Positions 37,840 to 45,710 of a stretch of 45,710 nt of DNA are shown here, one piece after another (position 1 is the first letter of the stretch; each line of letters opens with the position of its first letter). Source of the stretch: a virus. The position numbers were made by a program, and so were the translations under genes. The notes below the pieces were generated by a model. That model had not been told where the DNA came from. It worked only from the letters and a program-made list of their open reading frames with translations, and ran no database searches. The stretch spans positions 1 to 45,710 of the IMG/VR virus record IMGVR_UViG_3300021142_002250; one strand, written 5' to 3'.

Positions 37840-39312
37840 TTATTGTAAAGTTAATATTTCTTTTGAAATAACAAAATTAGTTAATCTTGAAATAATTTCA
37901 TCTTTTCCTAAAATGAATATACAAGATTTAACATCTACTCCTTGTATACCAAAAAGTATAGTTTTTCTTAAAAATCCTAAAAAAGAATTTTTTAATTCAT
38001 TGATATTCATAAAATGAATGATTATATTTTCTAATTCTGATTTAGAATTCCAATCATATGATAATAAATGTTTTTCAAAACTTGTTAAAAGTTCTACATC
38101 TGAATCACTCAAATCTATTATATTTCCTCTATTGAAAATTTTATCTAATTCAGTTTTAATATCATGTCTAAAATGACATCTTTTCTTTACTTCCGTAAAT
38201 AAAATATCTTTTTGTTCATCACTAAGATGAACAAATTTATCTCCAAATAAATTATCATTAGATATTTTATGTTGAATCCACTGACTATTAATCCATTTAG
38301 CCTTATCAATATCAAATCTTGCGCCTGATTTGCTCACATGTCCTAATGAAAAACTTTCAATTAATTCATCCATAGTAAGAATATCTCTTTCATCCCCTGG
38401 ATTCCAACCAATCAAAGATAGAGCATTGATTAGAACTTGTGGTTCAAATCCAAATTCTCTCCAACCTTTTTGGTAGTTTCCATTAGAATCTGTATATCCA
38501 ATTGCAGAAATCGGAATACCATATTTTGCTGATGTTCTTTTTGATAATTTACCTTTTCCATCAGGATTCATTATTAGAGGTAAATGTGCAAAAGTTGGAA
38601 CATCCCAACCAAATGCTTGATACAAAAGTACATGCATTGGAGTAGAATTAATCCATTCTTGACCTCTAAGAACGTGAGTAACACTCATATCGTGATCATC
38701 ACATACATTACATAAGTGATATGAACCAATACCATTAGATTTTAATAAAACTTTATCATCTAATGTAGCGGTGTTAATAGTGATTTCACCTAAAATAGCA
38801 TCAGTAAAACTGACATCAACATTTTCGGGAGTTTTAAATCTTATTACATAATGAGCGCCACTATTTAATAGATTAGTTACTTCATCTTTAGATAAAGTAA
38901 GAGAGTTTCTCATGGTATTACGAGTAGTATAATCATACTTAAGACCTTTTGCTCTTAATGCTTCTCCTTCTTCTGGTGTGTCAAAGCTATAATACGCCAT
39001 CCCATTATCTAATAGATATTGTATTTTTTGAGAATAATCTCTTTCTGACTGTATGAATGAACCTACACTTGGATCTGGATTCCAATATGAATAATCAGGA
39101 GTAATACCTAACCATTCAAGAGTTTCTTGAAAATGAGGTAAGAATTCTGGTGTACACCTTTCTCTATCAGTATCTTCTAAACGAACTAAAAACTTACCAC
39201 CTAATTTCTTAGCTAAGAAATAGTTGTATAATAAAGTTCTTACATTACCTAAATGACAGAAGTTTGCTGTATTAGAAGGTGCTAAACGTGTTGTAATTGT
39301 TGAGTTAATCAT
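37840..39312 (-). CDS. gltX: Glutamyl-tRNA synthetase (GluRS), full length
   Basis: A 490-residue class I aminoacyl-tRNA synthetase. The nucleotide-binding start reads RLAPSNTANFCHLGN with HLGN (20-23) at the HIGH position and VRTLLYNYFLAKKLGGKFLV after it. LEDTDRER follows, then CDDHDMSVTHVLRGQEWINS, and KLSKR (255-259) at the KMSKS position. The C-terminal 180 residues form the anticodon-binding helical cage. FDTPEE, RNSLTLS and YVIRFKTPE are typical of Bacteroidetes enzymes, pointing to acquisition from such a host. It would charge tRNA-Glu. No tRNA gene is seen nearby. The HIGH and KMSKS variants look functional. A TATATTTG promoter lies 69 bases upstream. Confidence 0.95.
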   Translation of the reverse strand: MINSTITTRLAPSNTANFCHLGNVRTLLYNYFLAKKLGGKFLVRLEDTDRERCTPEFLPHFQETLEWLGITPDYSYWNPDPSVGSFIQSERDYSQKIQYLLDNGMAYYSFDTPEEGEALRAKGLKYDYTTRNTMRNSLTLSKDEVTNLLNSGAHYVIRFKTPENVDVSFTDAILGEITINTATLDDKVLLKSNGIGSYHLCNVCDDHDMSVTHVLRGQEWINSTPMHVLLYQAFGWDVPTFAHLPLIMNPDGKGKLSKRTSAKYGIPISAIGYTDSNGNYQKGWREFGFEPQVLINALSLIGWNPGDERDILTMDELIESFSLGHVSKSGARFDIDKAKWINSQWIQHKISNDNLFGDKFVHLSDEQKDILFTEVKKRCHFRHDIKTELDKIFNRGNIIDLSDSDVELLTSFEKHLLSYDWNSKSELENIIIHFMNINELKNSFLGFLRKTILFGIQGVDVKSCIFILGKDEIISRLTNFVISKEILTLQ

Positions 39313-39349
39313 ATATTTTATTTATTATTTTATTAAGGGGGTGCCAATT

Positions 39350-39362
39350 ATTTTAATATATA
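39350..39362 (+). promoter_or_regulatory. TTTTAATATATAT motif before a GIY-YIG gene
   Basis: A variant of TTTAATATATAA 43 bases upstream of the ATG at 39406, the longest spacing in the set, in the divergent region with gltX. Confidence 0.4.
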
Positions 39363-39380
39363 TTTTATTATTTATTTATA

Positions 39381-39398
39381 CAAATATAAGAAAAAAAA
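39381..39398 (-). promoter_or_regulatory. Promoter-like T-tract + TATATTTG for gltX
   Basis: On the minus strand AATTTTTTTTCTTATATTTG, followed by TATAAATAAATAATAA. It has the same arrangement as at 2681, 19985 and 31855, and lies 69 bases before the gltX ATG. Confidence 0.6.
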
Positions 39399-39405
39399 TT
39401 AAGAA

Positions 39406-40554
39406 ATGGAAAAAAAATTTATTTATACATTATCACATCCAATAACAGAAGAAATTAGATATATTGGAAAAACTAATAATATAGAAAAAAGATTAAGAAG
39501 TCACTTATCTAATCATCAATTATTAGATAAGACAAAGAAAAATAATTGGATTATCTCTTTATTAAGAGATAATCTAATACCTAAAATAGAAGTTTTGGAT
39601 GAAACTACTGATAATAATATTAATGAATTAGAGATATTTTATATTTCTTTATTTAAATCTTGGGGATTTAGATTACTAAATATGACTGATGGTGGGGATG
39701 GTATAAGTTGGAAAGGTAAAAAACATTCAGAAGAATCTAAAATTAAAAATTTAGTAAATAGTCCTCATAGAAAATCAGTAGGTCAATATGATATATATGG
39801 TGATTTAATTAAAGAATATCATTCTATTAGAGAAGCAGCAAATGAAACTAATAGTGATAGATCACATATATCTAGATGTTGTAATAACAAAAAATCATAT
39901 TATACACATAATGGTTTTATTTGGAAATTTATAGAAAATATAAATGAGTATGGAGTAATAGAACAAAAAAAAGTTAATTTAATTAAGTATGATAAACCTA
40001 AAAAAGAAAAAATAGTTAAACCAATTATAGTAAAAGTTAAAAAAGAAAAAATTATTAAAGAAAAAATCATTAAACCAAAGGTAGAAAAAGTAGATTTAAT
40101 TAAATATGATAAACCAAAATTACAAAGAGCAAATATAACTAAAATTAAAGTTTTTACTTTAACAGGTGAGTTATTAGAAATATGTAATGGTTATAGGGAT
40201 ATAGAAGAAAAATATGGATGTCATAGAGAATTAGTTAGTCGTTGTTGTAAAGAAAAAGGTTTTTACCAAACTAAAAATTTAACTTTTAGATATGAGAATG
40301 ATGAGTTTGACTATGTTCCATATAAAAATTTTAGAAATAATAAAACCTATAAAATAGGTTTATATAATGAAGATGGTGAATTAATTCAATCGTTTAATTC
40401 ATTAAAAGATGCTGTGGCTGATACTAAAATTGCTAAACAATACATTTCTAAAAATTGTAATGATAATTTAGAAGGGAATAATATAAAAATTTTTAATAGG
40501 AAAAAGGATTATTTTATTTTTAAATTTTTAGATAATCCATATTTAGTAAAATAA
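39406..40554 (+). CDS. GIY-YIG homing endonuclease with NUMOD1-like repeats
   Basis: A 382-residue protein. The N-terminal 100 residues form a GIY-YIG nuclease: FIYTLSHPITEEIRYIGKTN, KRLRSHLSNHQ, Glu in INELEIFYISLF, and LLNMTDGGDG. GKKHSEESKIKN is an NUMOD3-like bridge. Three NUMOD1-type DNA-binding modules follow (VGQYDIYGDLIKEYHSIREA; KVFTLTGELLEICNGYRDIE; IGLYNEDGELIQSFNSLKDA), separated by a Lys-rich linker. This is a typical free-standing homing endonuclease. It sits between gltX and the virion block, a plausible insertion. The ATG follows an A-rich leader. Confidence 0.9.
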   Translation: MEKKFIYTLSHPITEEIRYIGKTNNIEKRLRSHLSNHQLLDKTKKNNWIISLLRDNLIPKIEVLDETTDNNINELEIFYISLFKSWGFRLLNMTDGGDGISWKGKKHSEESKIKNLVNSPHRKSVGQYDIYGDLIKEYHSIREAANETNSDRSHISRCCNNKKSYYTHNGFIWKFIENINEYGVIEQKKVNLIKYDKPKKEKIVKPIIVKVKKEKIIKEKIIKPKVEKVDLIKYDKPKLQRANITKIKVFTLTGELLEICNGYRDIEEKYGCHRELVSRCCKEKGFYQTKNLTFRYENDEFDYVPYKNFRNNKTYKIGLYNEDGELIQSFNSLKDAVADTKIAKQYISKNCNDNLEGNNIKIFNRKKDYFIFKFLDNPYLVK

Positions 40555-40587
40555 AAAATTTTTTTTTCTTAGTATTATGGATGGTTA

Positions 40588-40602
40588 TATTTAATATATA
40601 AA
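40588..40602 (+). promoter_or_regulatory. TTTAATATATAAA motif before a virion gene
   Basis: A full match to TTTAATATATAA 25 bases before the ATG at 40626. Confidence 0.5.
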
Positions 40603-40625
40603 AACAACAAAAATAAATTTAATAA

Positions 40626-43295
40626 ATGGCAAATACTCCATTATACAGTTATCTAAAACAAAACGGAACTTCTTTTTACGCTTTCCCAGGAGGAGGTGAT
40701 GATTTATCATCAGTATATCAAAACATAAATAAGCAAATGTATTTTTCTAAATTTATGTTATTGAATCTACCAAAACAAAATTTAGTACATGGTACAAATA
40801 GTAATCCAATTCATTTTGATTTCTATAATAATTTTATAGAATATAATGGTGCTCAACCAGCAACTAATTTTAATGATCAATTTGTAGAATCTTTAAGAAA
40901 CTATGTAGCAAACATGGAAACTACTATGAGAACATCTTTAATTGGTTCCTCAACAGATTTTTATGACACAACTAATTTACATACTCCAACTGAAAGAATT
41001 TTTTGGAAATGGTTAAAAGAACTAAATATTATAAGTTTTGAGCCTGCTGATACAGGAACCCAATATTTTAGTAATTTACCTGAATTTTCTAGCAACTTAC
41101 CATCAGATCAAACTTATTTACCTGAAATATTATGGACAGAAAGAACTACTAATCCATTTACAGTTACATCAGTTCAAGGTATATTATATAATTCTGTTAA
41201 TGTAATGTCAGTTACTATTACTCCTACTTTAAATTGTTATTTAAGAGTAGGTGATTTAATAAATTTTACAGGATTTGTTAACAATACTACAATAGGTATG
41301 TCTACTATAGCTAGTTTATTAAATGGTGTTAATACATATATCCAAGATATAGTAAATAATAATGATGGTACATATACTATAACTACAAGTATCTCAGTCG
41401 CAAATGCAACATCGGTATATACTACTGGATTAGGTACATTATCTTTAGTATATAATAGAGTAATTCAATATATTGGTGAGATTCAAGGGGTGAATAATGT
41501 TCAACAAGCTAATGGTTCATATACAGAAGTATATGCTAATATACCTGATTATGTAGGGCAAATTCCTGATGTTTTATTTAGAACAACTTATGATAATAAT
41601 TATTTACCTGGTTATTCTTATCCTATATTACCTAGTCAATATCAAGCTGAGATTGTTGGTGCTGAAATTTTTTCAAATCCGATTGTTAGTAGTCCTCAAA
41701 ATTATCCAGGAAGTTATTATGGACAATTTGATACAGTTGATTATACTTATACAACAGAAAATGGAGATTCATTAAGAAGAACAGGTGATTATTTTGGTAT
41801 TAATGGTAATATAAATGAATCAACTTTAACATATAATATAGATGGTATTAGTTTTGATTTTGATCCTACACACTATACAAAGATGAATATAATAGGACAA
41901 GAAATAACATCATTTGAGATGTTTAGTGGTTTAATATTTGATAATATACCACCTCAAGATTTTGAGTTTAATGCTATTTTATGGTTTTATGATGTTGAAG
42001 ATAATAATGGTAATTTAGCCACTAATTTATATGGTATATCTTTAATTGATAATCCTGAAAATAATACAAAAACTGATGAAACTAATTTAAGATTTCCTTT
42101 ATTAAATAAATTATGTACTACTGATAATCAAGATGGTACATCGTATGCGTTTAGTTTAAATTTAAATTTTAGTATATTGAATGATAATGTTCAAGATTTA
42201 GCAAATCCTGATGCTATTAATTCATTATTTAGTTTTAGTTTATTTAATAATGCAATGACTCAATTATCACAAACTAATGATGCTTTTATTAAAATAGTTA
42301 ATGATAATGCTATTATTCAACAAGAGTTAAGTAATCTTAAACAATTAATTTATACTAATACAAGTTTACAAACAATTAATAATAATATAGCTTATTTACA
42401 AAAATTAATACAGTTATATCAATATAATCAAATAATAGATTCTGATACTATTTATGTAACATCAGATACATCTACAAATCCTCCAAGTATAACTCTTAAT
42501 ACACAAGATCCTTTATATTCTCAAATAAATAATATAAATATTACCTCATTATATAACAATAGTGATTTGGTAGTATCTGATATAAATGTTCCTAATGGAA
42601 GAACATTTTTAATTAATGTTATTAATGATGATACATTGGATAATCAGATTAATAACAATCAAAATTTGGGAATTTTAATTAGTTCTGATTTAAGATATGG
42701 ACAAAAATTTAATTTAATAATTGATTCAAATTTAACATCTTCGCAAAATAAGAAATTAGATCTAATGATTAATTATGTAGATAGCTCAAATAATATAGTA
42801 ACTGATTATTTAATTAAAAATATAGATTTGCCAGTTTATTATAATTCTTTTAGTAATTCGCAAAATTCTGCAAATTTATTTAAAAAATTCAATTTTACAA
42901 TTGATTATAATAATATAATACTAACTCCTGATAATAAATTAAAAATTGGAATTATAGGAAGTTCTAATATATTAAGTAATAGTATTAATAAAGGTGATTA
43001 TTTAGTATTAAATGATTTTGTAGTTGGGTCTGCTAGTAACATTATAGATTATTCTGGACAATATTTTGTAATTGACCCCGTTTCTTCTAATTATATTATA
43101 TTAGATGTAAGTACAAATTCGGATTTAGTTAATTCAGTATATAAAACTAATAATGAATATAATTTTAGCTCAGTTTTATATACATTACCCTATATAACAT
43201 ATAATAAAGGTCTAAAATATACAATAACTAGAATAGATTCAACAAATACATCAAGTCTTAGTTCTAGATACCTGATAGAAAAAAGTATTAATTAA
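40626..43295 (+). CDS. Virion structural protein, probable tail/baseplate component
   Basis: An 889-residue protein starting MANTPLYSYLKQNGTSFYAF, with a conserved-looking N-terminal 150 residues (FSKFMLLNLPKQN, ERIFWKWLKELNIISF) and then long strand-rich, Asn/Thr/Ser/Tyr-rich regions. A helical stretch at about 575-625 (NDAFIKIVNDNAIIQQELSN) could be a coiled coil for trimer formation. The N-terminal half (PGGGDDLSSVYQNINKQMYF) is not obviously T4-like, so baseplate or tail assignment is inferred from position before fibre genes. It is followed by two more virion genes on the same strand. Confidence 0.75.
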   Translation: MANTPLYSYLKQNGTSFYAFPGGGDDLSSVYQNINKQMYFSKFMLLNLPKQNLVHGTNSNPIHFDFYNNFIEYNGAQPATNFNDQFVESLRNYVANMETTMRTSLIGSSTDFYDTTNLHTPTERIFWKWLKELNIISFEPADTGTQYFSNLPEFSSNLPSDQTYLPEILWTERTTNPFTVTSVQGILYNSVNVMSVTITPTLNCYLRVGDLINFTGFVNNTTIGMSTIASLLNGVNTYIQDIVNNNDGTYTITTSISVANATSVYTTGLGTLSLVYNRVIQYIGEIQGVNNVQQANGSYTEVYANIPDYVGQIPDVLFRTTYDNNYLPGYSYPILPSQYQAEIVGAEIFSNPIVSSPQNYPGSYYGQFDTVDYTYTTENGDSLRRTGDYFGINGNINESTLTYNIDGISFDFDPTHYTKMNIIGQEITSFEMFSGLIFDNIPPQDFEFNAILWFYDVEDNNGNLATNLYGISLIDNPENNTKTDETNLRFPLLNKLCTTDNQDGTSYAFSLNLNFSILNDNVQDLANPDAINSLFSFSLFNNAMTQLSQTNDAFIKIVNDNAIIQQELSNLKQLIYTNTSLQTINNNIAYLQKLIQLYQYNQIIDSDTIYVTSDTSTNPPSITLNTQDPLYSQINNINITSLYNNSDLVVSDINVPNGRTFLINVINDDTLDNQINNNQNLGILISSDLRYGQKFNLIIDSNLTSSQNKKLDLMINYVDSSNNIVTDYLIKNIDLPVYYNSFSNSQNSANLFKKFNFTIDYNNIILTPDNKLKIGIIGSSNILSNSINKGDYLVLNDFVVGSASNIIDYSGQYFVIDPVSSNYIILDVSTNSDLVNSVYKTNNEYNFSSVLYTLPYITYNKGLKYTITRIDSTNTSSLSSRYLIEKSIN

Positions 43296-43296
43296 A

Positions 43297-43308
43297 ATTA
43301 ATATATAA
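43297..43308 (+). promoter_or_regulatory. ATTAATATATAA motif before a virion gene
   Basis: Starts one base after the upstream stop codon and ends 14 bases before the ATG at 43323. Confidence 0.5.
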
Positions 43309-43322
43309 AATAAAACATAAAG

Positions 43323-44447
43323 ATGTCTTGTTCAAATAATTCAATTTTTGATTCTCCAAATACCTATATAAAATTTCAAGGTTCTGATTTAGTTTCTGTA
43401 GAAGGAGCTAGTTTATTAGATCGTTTATCTCTAAGTAATGTTATCGCTCCTTTTAAGCAAATATTAAAAGGTAGAATAATATTAAAACCAGGTCAATCAA
43501 ATTATTTATTTAATTTTCTTGGATTAGGTGATAACGCAACTTTTGTTGCATTAGTCCCTAGATTTGATGTTAAATCAGTAATGGAAGAAGATAATTATGT
43601 AAATTTTGTTTATTCTACGGATTTAATCCATACTTATTCTTTTAAAGAAATAATGGTATTAACAGGAAATTCTACTCATAGAATCCCTCAATTATATTTA
43701 ACTAATAATAACTCTTTATACTCTGTAATAATAGAAACTATAGTAGCTGTTATTGATGATAATCAGACATTTTTTGCTGATACTACAAATCAAATTGGAT
43801 TAACTTATACTGATTTATCAATTGGAAATATTCAAACTTGGATTGTAAACGAATCAATAGTAGTATATGATAATAATAATCCACCAGCAGCTTTAGTTTA
43901 TTTAACTTTATCAACAATTACCTCACTTCAACAACAAGGAACTATATTGATTATAAATGATTTATCAATAGGTAATATATTTTTACAATTTAAAACATTA
44001 TATGATGCAACTCAAGCTAATTCTGCTATAAATTATGTATTAAATACTCCTAATGCTGTAATTGGTGGTAATTATCCTGATTTAAATCCTCCTACAATTT
44101 ATTTTAATGGAACTTTTTCAACAGGAGGAGCAACTATAAGTTTATTGGGGGTTACATATAGTGGACCTTATAATTCTAATCAAGGGTTAACATTTTCTAC
44201 CTCTACATACTTGTCATATTTTGGTGGAACTTTATCATCTAATAATATAATTTCTAATATGATTTCTAGTGTTGTTGATAATAGAGATGGTGTTATAAAC
44301 ATAACTTCAAATAATATATTTATTAATGGATCTAATAATATTATAGGTATAACTTCATCAGGTACATATTCAATTACATTTAGTATAACTGATTTAGCAG
44401 GATTAGAAGTTAACCCTTATTTAGTAGTAAATTTAACAGTTAATTAA
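43323..44447 (+). CDS. Virion structural protein with Ig-like C-terminus
   Basis: A 374-residue protein (MSCSNNSIFDSPNTYIKFQG ...), with an N-terminal strand-rich domain (KGRIILKPGQSNYLFNFLGL, VALVPRFDVKSVM) and a C-terminal Ig-like segment (TSSGTYSITFSITDLAGLEV), as in phage decoration and tail proteins. It lies two bases upstream of the collagen-like fibre gene, so the two are coupled. Probably a fibre connector; location inferred from context. Confidence 0.7.
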   Translation: MSCSNNSIFDSPNTYIKFQGSDLVSVEGASLLDRLSLSNVIAPFKQILKGRIILKPGQSNYLFNFLGLGDNATFVALVPRFDVKSVMEEDNYVNFVYSTDLIHTYSFKEIMVLTGNSTHRIPQLYLTNNNSLYSVIIETIVAVIDDNQTFFADTTNQIGLTYTDLSIGNIQTWIVNESIVVYDNNNPPAALVYLTLSTITSLQQQGTILIINDLSIGNIFLQFKTLYDATQANSAINYVLNTPNAVIGGNYPDLNPPTIYFNGTFSTGGATISLLGVTYSGPYNSNQGLTFSTSTYLSYFGGTLSSNNIISNMISSVVDNRDGVINITSNNIFINGSNNIIGITSSGTYSITFSITDLAGLEVNPYLVVNLTVN

Positions 44448-44449
44448 AA

Positions 44450-45385
44450 ATGACAAATTATTCAATAGCTAATTTTATACAAACAGGTTCAGATGATAAA
44501 ACTATTACATTAATTAATAGAGATAATACTATTAGAAACTCTTTTAATATAGGTTTTTATGTTAAATCAGTTGTAAATACTAATATTTTAATTGTATATT
44601 TAGTAAATAATCAGTTCAATTTACCTTTTAATTCACCTGGAGAAGCTAATATAGGACTAAGTAAGTTAATAACTCAAATTGAACAAATAAAAAATAATTA
44701 TAATAATAGTTTAATTGGTGCAACAGGCCCTCAAGGGGCAACTGGTTCTACTGGACATTATTCTGAATTTATTGGGACATTTGATAGTGTTTCAACACTT
44801 TTATCATGGTATCCGATTGGACCTGCTGAACTTTATCATTGGGCATTTGCAAAAGATGATTCTGATCCGACAATTTTATGGGTCTATAGAGCAGATGTAA
44901 CAAAAGCATGGGTTGCAGAACAAATATCTCTACCAATAGGTCCAACTGGGCCTCAAGGTATTACAGGACCCCCTGGATCAATAACAACAAATACAAACTT
45001 ACAATTTAAGAATCTTGATTTTAATATATGGGAAGGTATAGATAATTCTGGTAACTATGGTATATCAAAAACAAGTTCTGACTTAGATAACTTAGCGGAT
45101 ATGCTTAAAATAAATAGAGCATCTGGTAAATTAAACCTTAGAACAGGGATTAATACCTCTATAGGGTATGCAACATTAGTTTTAGGAAAAATTACAATTT
45201 CAAATACAAGTGTAATAAATTCTAGTTTAATATATTTAACAAGAGGAGTATTAAATTCTACAACAACAATAGGAAATTTAGGATATACTTATAGTATAGG
45301 TTCCTTTACAATTAATTCTTATAGAACAAATTTAACAATCGAAACGGGAGATTTATCTACAATAAACTATTGGATAATAAATTAA
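44450..45385 (+). CDS. Collagen-like short tail fibre protein
   Basis: A 311-residue protein. The N-terminal 85 residues (MTNYSIANFIQTGSDDKTIT ... NIGLSKLITQIEQIKNNYNN) are related to the next gene's start, suggesting an attachment domain and coiled coil. Two Gly-x-y collagen-like stretches follow (GATGPQGATGSTG near 90-103 and GPTGPQGITGPPG near 164-177), separated by a domain. The C-terminus (INTSIGYATLVLGKITISNT ... GSFTINSYRTNLTIETGDLS) matches a common phage fibre tip ending in TxNWLI-type sequence. It is probably a trimeric fibre that contacts the host. Confidence 0.85.
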   Translation: MTNYSIANFIQTGSDDKTITLINRDNTIRNSFNIGFYVKSVVNTNILIVYLVNNQFNLPFNSPGEANIGLSKLITQIEQIKNNYNNSLIGATGPQGATGSTGHYSEFIGTFDSVSTLLSWYPIGPAELYHWAFAKDDSDPTILWVYRADVTKAWVAEQISLPIGPTGPQGITGPPGSITTNTNLQFKNLDFNIWEGIDNSGNYGISKTSSDLDNLADMLKINRASGKLNLRTGINTSIGYATLVLGKITISNTSVINSSLIYLTRGVLNSTTTIGNLGYTYSIGSFTINSYRTNLTIETGDLSTINYWIIN

Positions 45386-45405
45386 TAATATTAATAGATC
45401 ATCTG

Positions 45406-45419
45406 TTTTTAATATATAA
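45406..45419 (+). promoter_or_regulatory. TTTTTAATATATAA motif before a fibre gene
   Basis: A full match ending three bases before the ATG at 45423. Confidence 0.5.
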
Positions 45420-45422
45420 GAC

Positions 45423-45710
45423 ATGGCAAATTATGTATTAAATAACTTTGTAAGACAATTATCAGGCGGAAATATTCAATTATTTGATAAATACGATGTA
45501 ACTCAAATAAATGTAAATGTATTAAATATAAATCAAAATTATGTTATTAATAATTATATTAGATTAGAATCTAGTGATAATACCACACATATTATAGATT
45601 TTAGTGATAATAATGAAGCTAATATGGCTTTATCTAAACTTCAAGTAGAAATTGATATAGCAAAAAATAGTGGAGGTGGTGGAGGAATTTCAAATATATA
45701 TGCTCAACTT
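45423..45710 (+). CDS. N-terminus of a second fibre protein (partial)
   Basis: The first 96 codons of a gene that runs off the window: MANYVLNNFVRQLSGGNIQL ... FSDNNEANMALSKLQVEIDI, then AKNSGGGGGISNIYAQL. It is related to the N-terminus of the previous fibre (NxPGEANIGLSKLITQIEQIK), so both share an attachment and coiled-coil domain. The glycine run marks the end of that domain. Fibre identity is inferred from the shared start. Confidence 0.75.
   Translation, partial: MANYVLNNFVRQLSGGNIQLFDKYDVTQINVNVLNINQNYVINNYIRLESSDNTTHIIDFSDNNEANMALSKLQVEIDIAKNSGGGGGISNIYAQL

Overview
The window is part of the genome of a large tailed phage with T4-like features that infects a Bacteroidetes (probably flavobacterial) host. 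The phage assignment rests on giant Asn/Tyr/Ser-rich fibre and tail proteins, an SbcC/gp46-type recombination ATPase, several homing-type endonucleases, a MazG-like pyrophosphohydrolase and tightly packed small genes of unknown function. The host assignment rests on very high A+T, start codons preceded by A/T-rich leaders with no Shine-Dalgarno sequence, -7 elements of the Bacteroidetes TAnnTTTG type, and bS21 and glutamyl-tRNA synthetase genes whose sequences read as Bacteroidetes-like. I saw no tRNA genes, rRNA genes or CRISPR array, and no stretch over 300 bases lacks a gene.

Layout. 1-3.5 kb: the end of a structural gene, a UVR-motif protein, a four-domain S1-like RNA-binding protein with a clear terminator, a CoaE-like P-loop protein and small unknowns. 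3.5-12.3 kb: one 2934-residue fibre/tail protein with W-x-x-G-x-F repeats. 12.3-15.7 kb (minus): DnaJ-like chaperone, ribosomal protein bS21, a membrane protein, and the gp46-like ATPase. 15.7-21.5 kb (minus): a decaying accessory region holding a TnpB-like gene broken by a stop exactly where its RuvC-II glutamate should be, a pair of kinase-like paralogues (one frameshifted in an A-run), a nucleotidyltransferase, a GIY-YIG endonuclease frameshifted in another A-run, and a metalloprotease-like protein. 21.5-25 kb: a small HTH protein, an amidoligase-like protein with a fibre-like tail, and a Hef/Vsr-like endonuclease. 25-30 kb: DHH phosphoesterase, glycosyltransferase, GIY-YIG endonuclease and RHH protein. 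30-32.4 kb (minus): a bL12 C-terminal-domain-like protein, PRPP synthetase and a MazG-like enzyme. 32.4-39.3 kb: a putative head-internal protein, PD-(D/E)xK nuclease, a large unknown, a macro-like protein and a full-length glutamyl-tRNA synthetase. 39.4-45.7 kb (plus): another GIY-YIG endonuclease, then a run of virion genes ending in collagen-like and related fibres.

Taken together, the phage carries an unusual set of translation-related genes (S1-like, bS21, bL12-like, GluRS, DnaJ-like), consistent with remodelling or supporting the host translation machinery, and cofactor/nucleotide genes (PRPP synthetase, CoaE-like, MazG-like, macro-like). Two recurring upstream motifs look like separate promoter classes: TATATTTG after a T-tract (metabolic and translation genes) and TTTAATATATAA (virion and other genes). 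Three genes in the 34-38 kb block have their ATG buried in a hairpin, which would strongly limit initiation in a system that does not use Shine-Dalgarno pairing.
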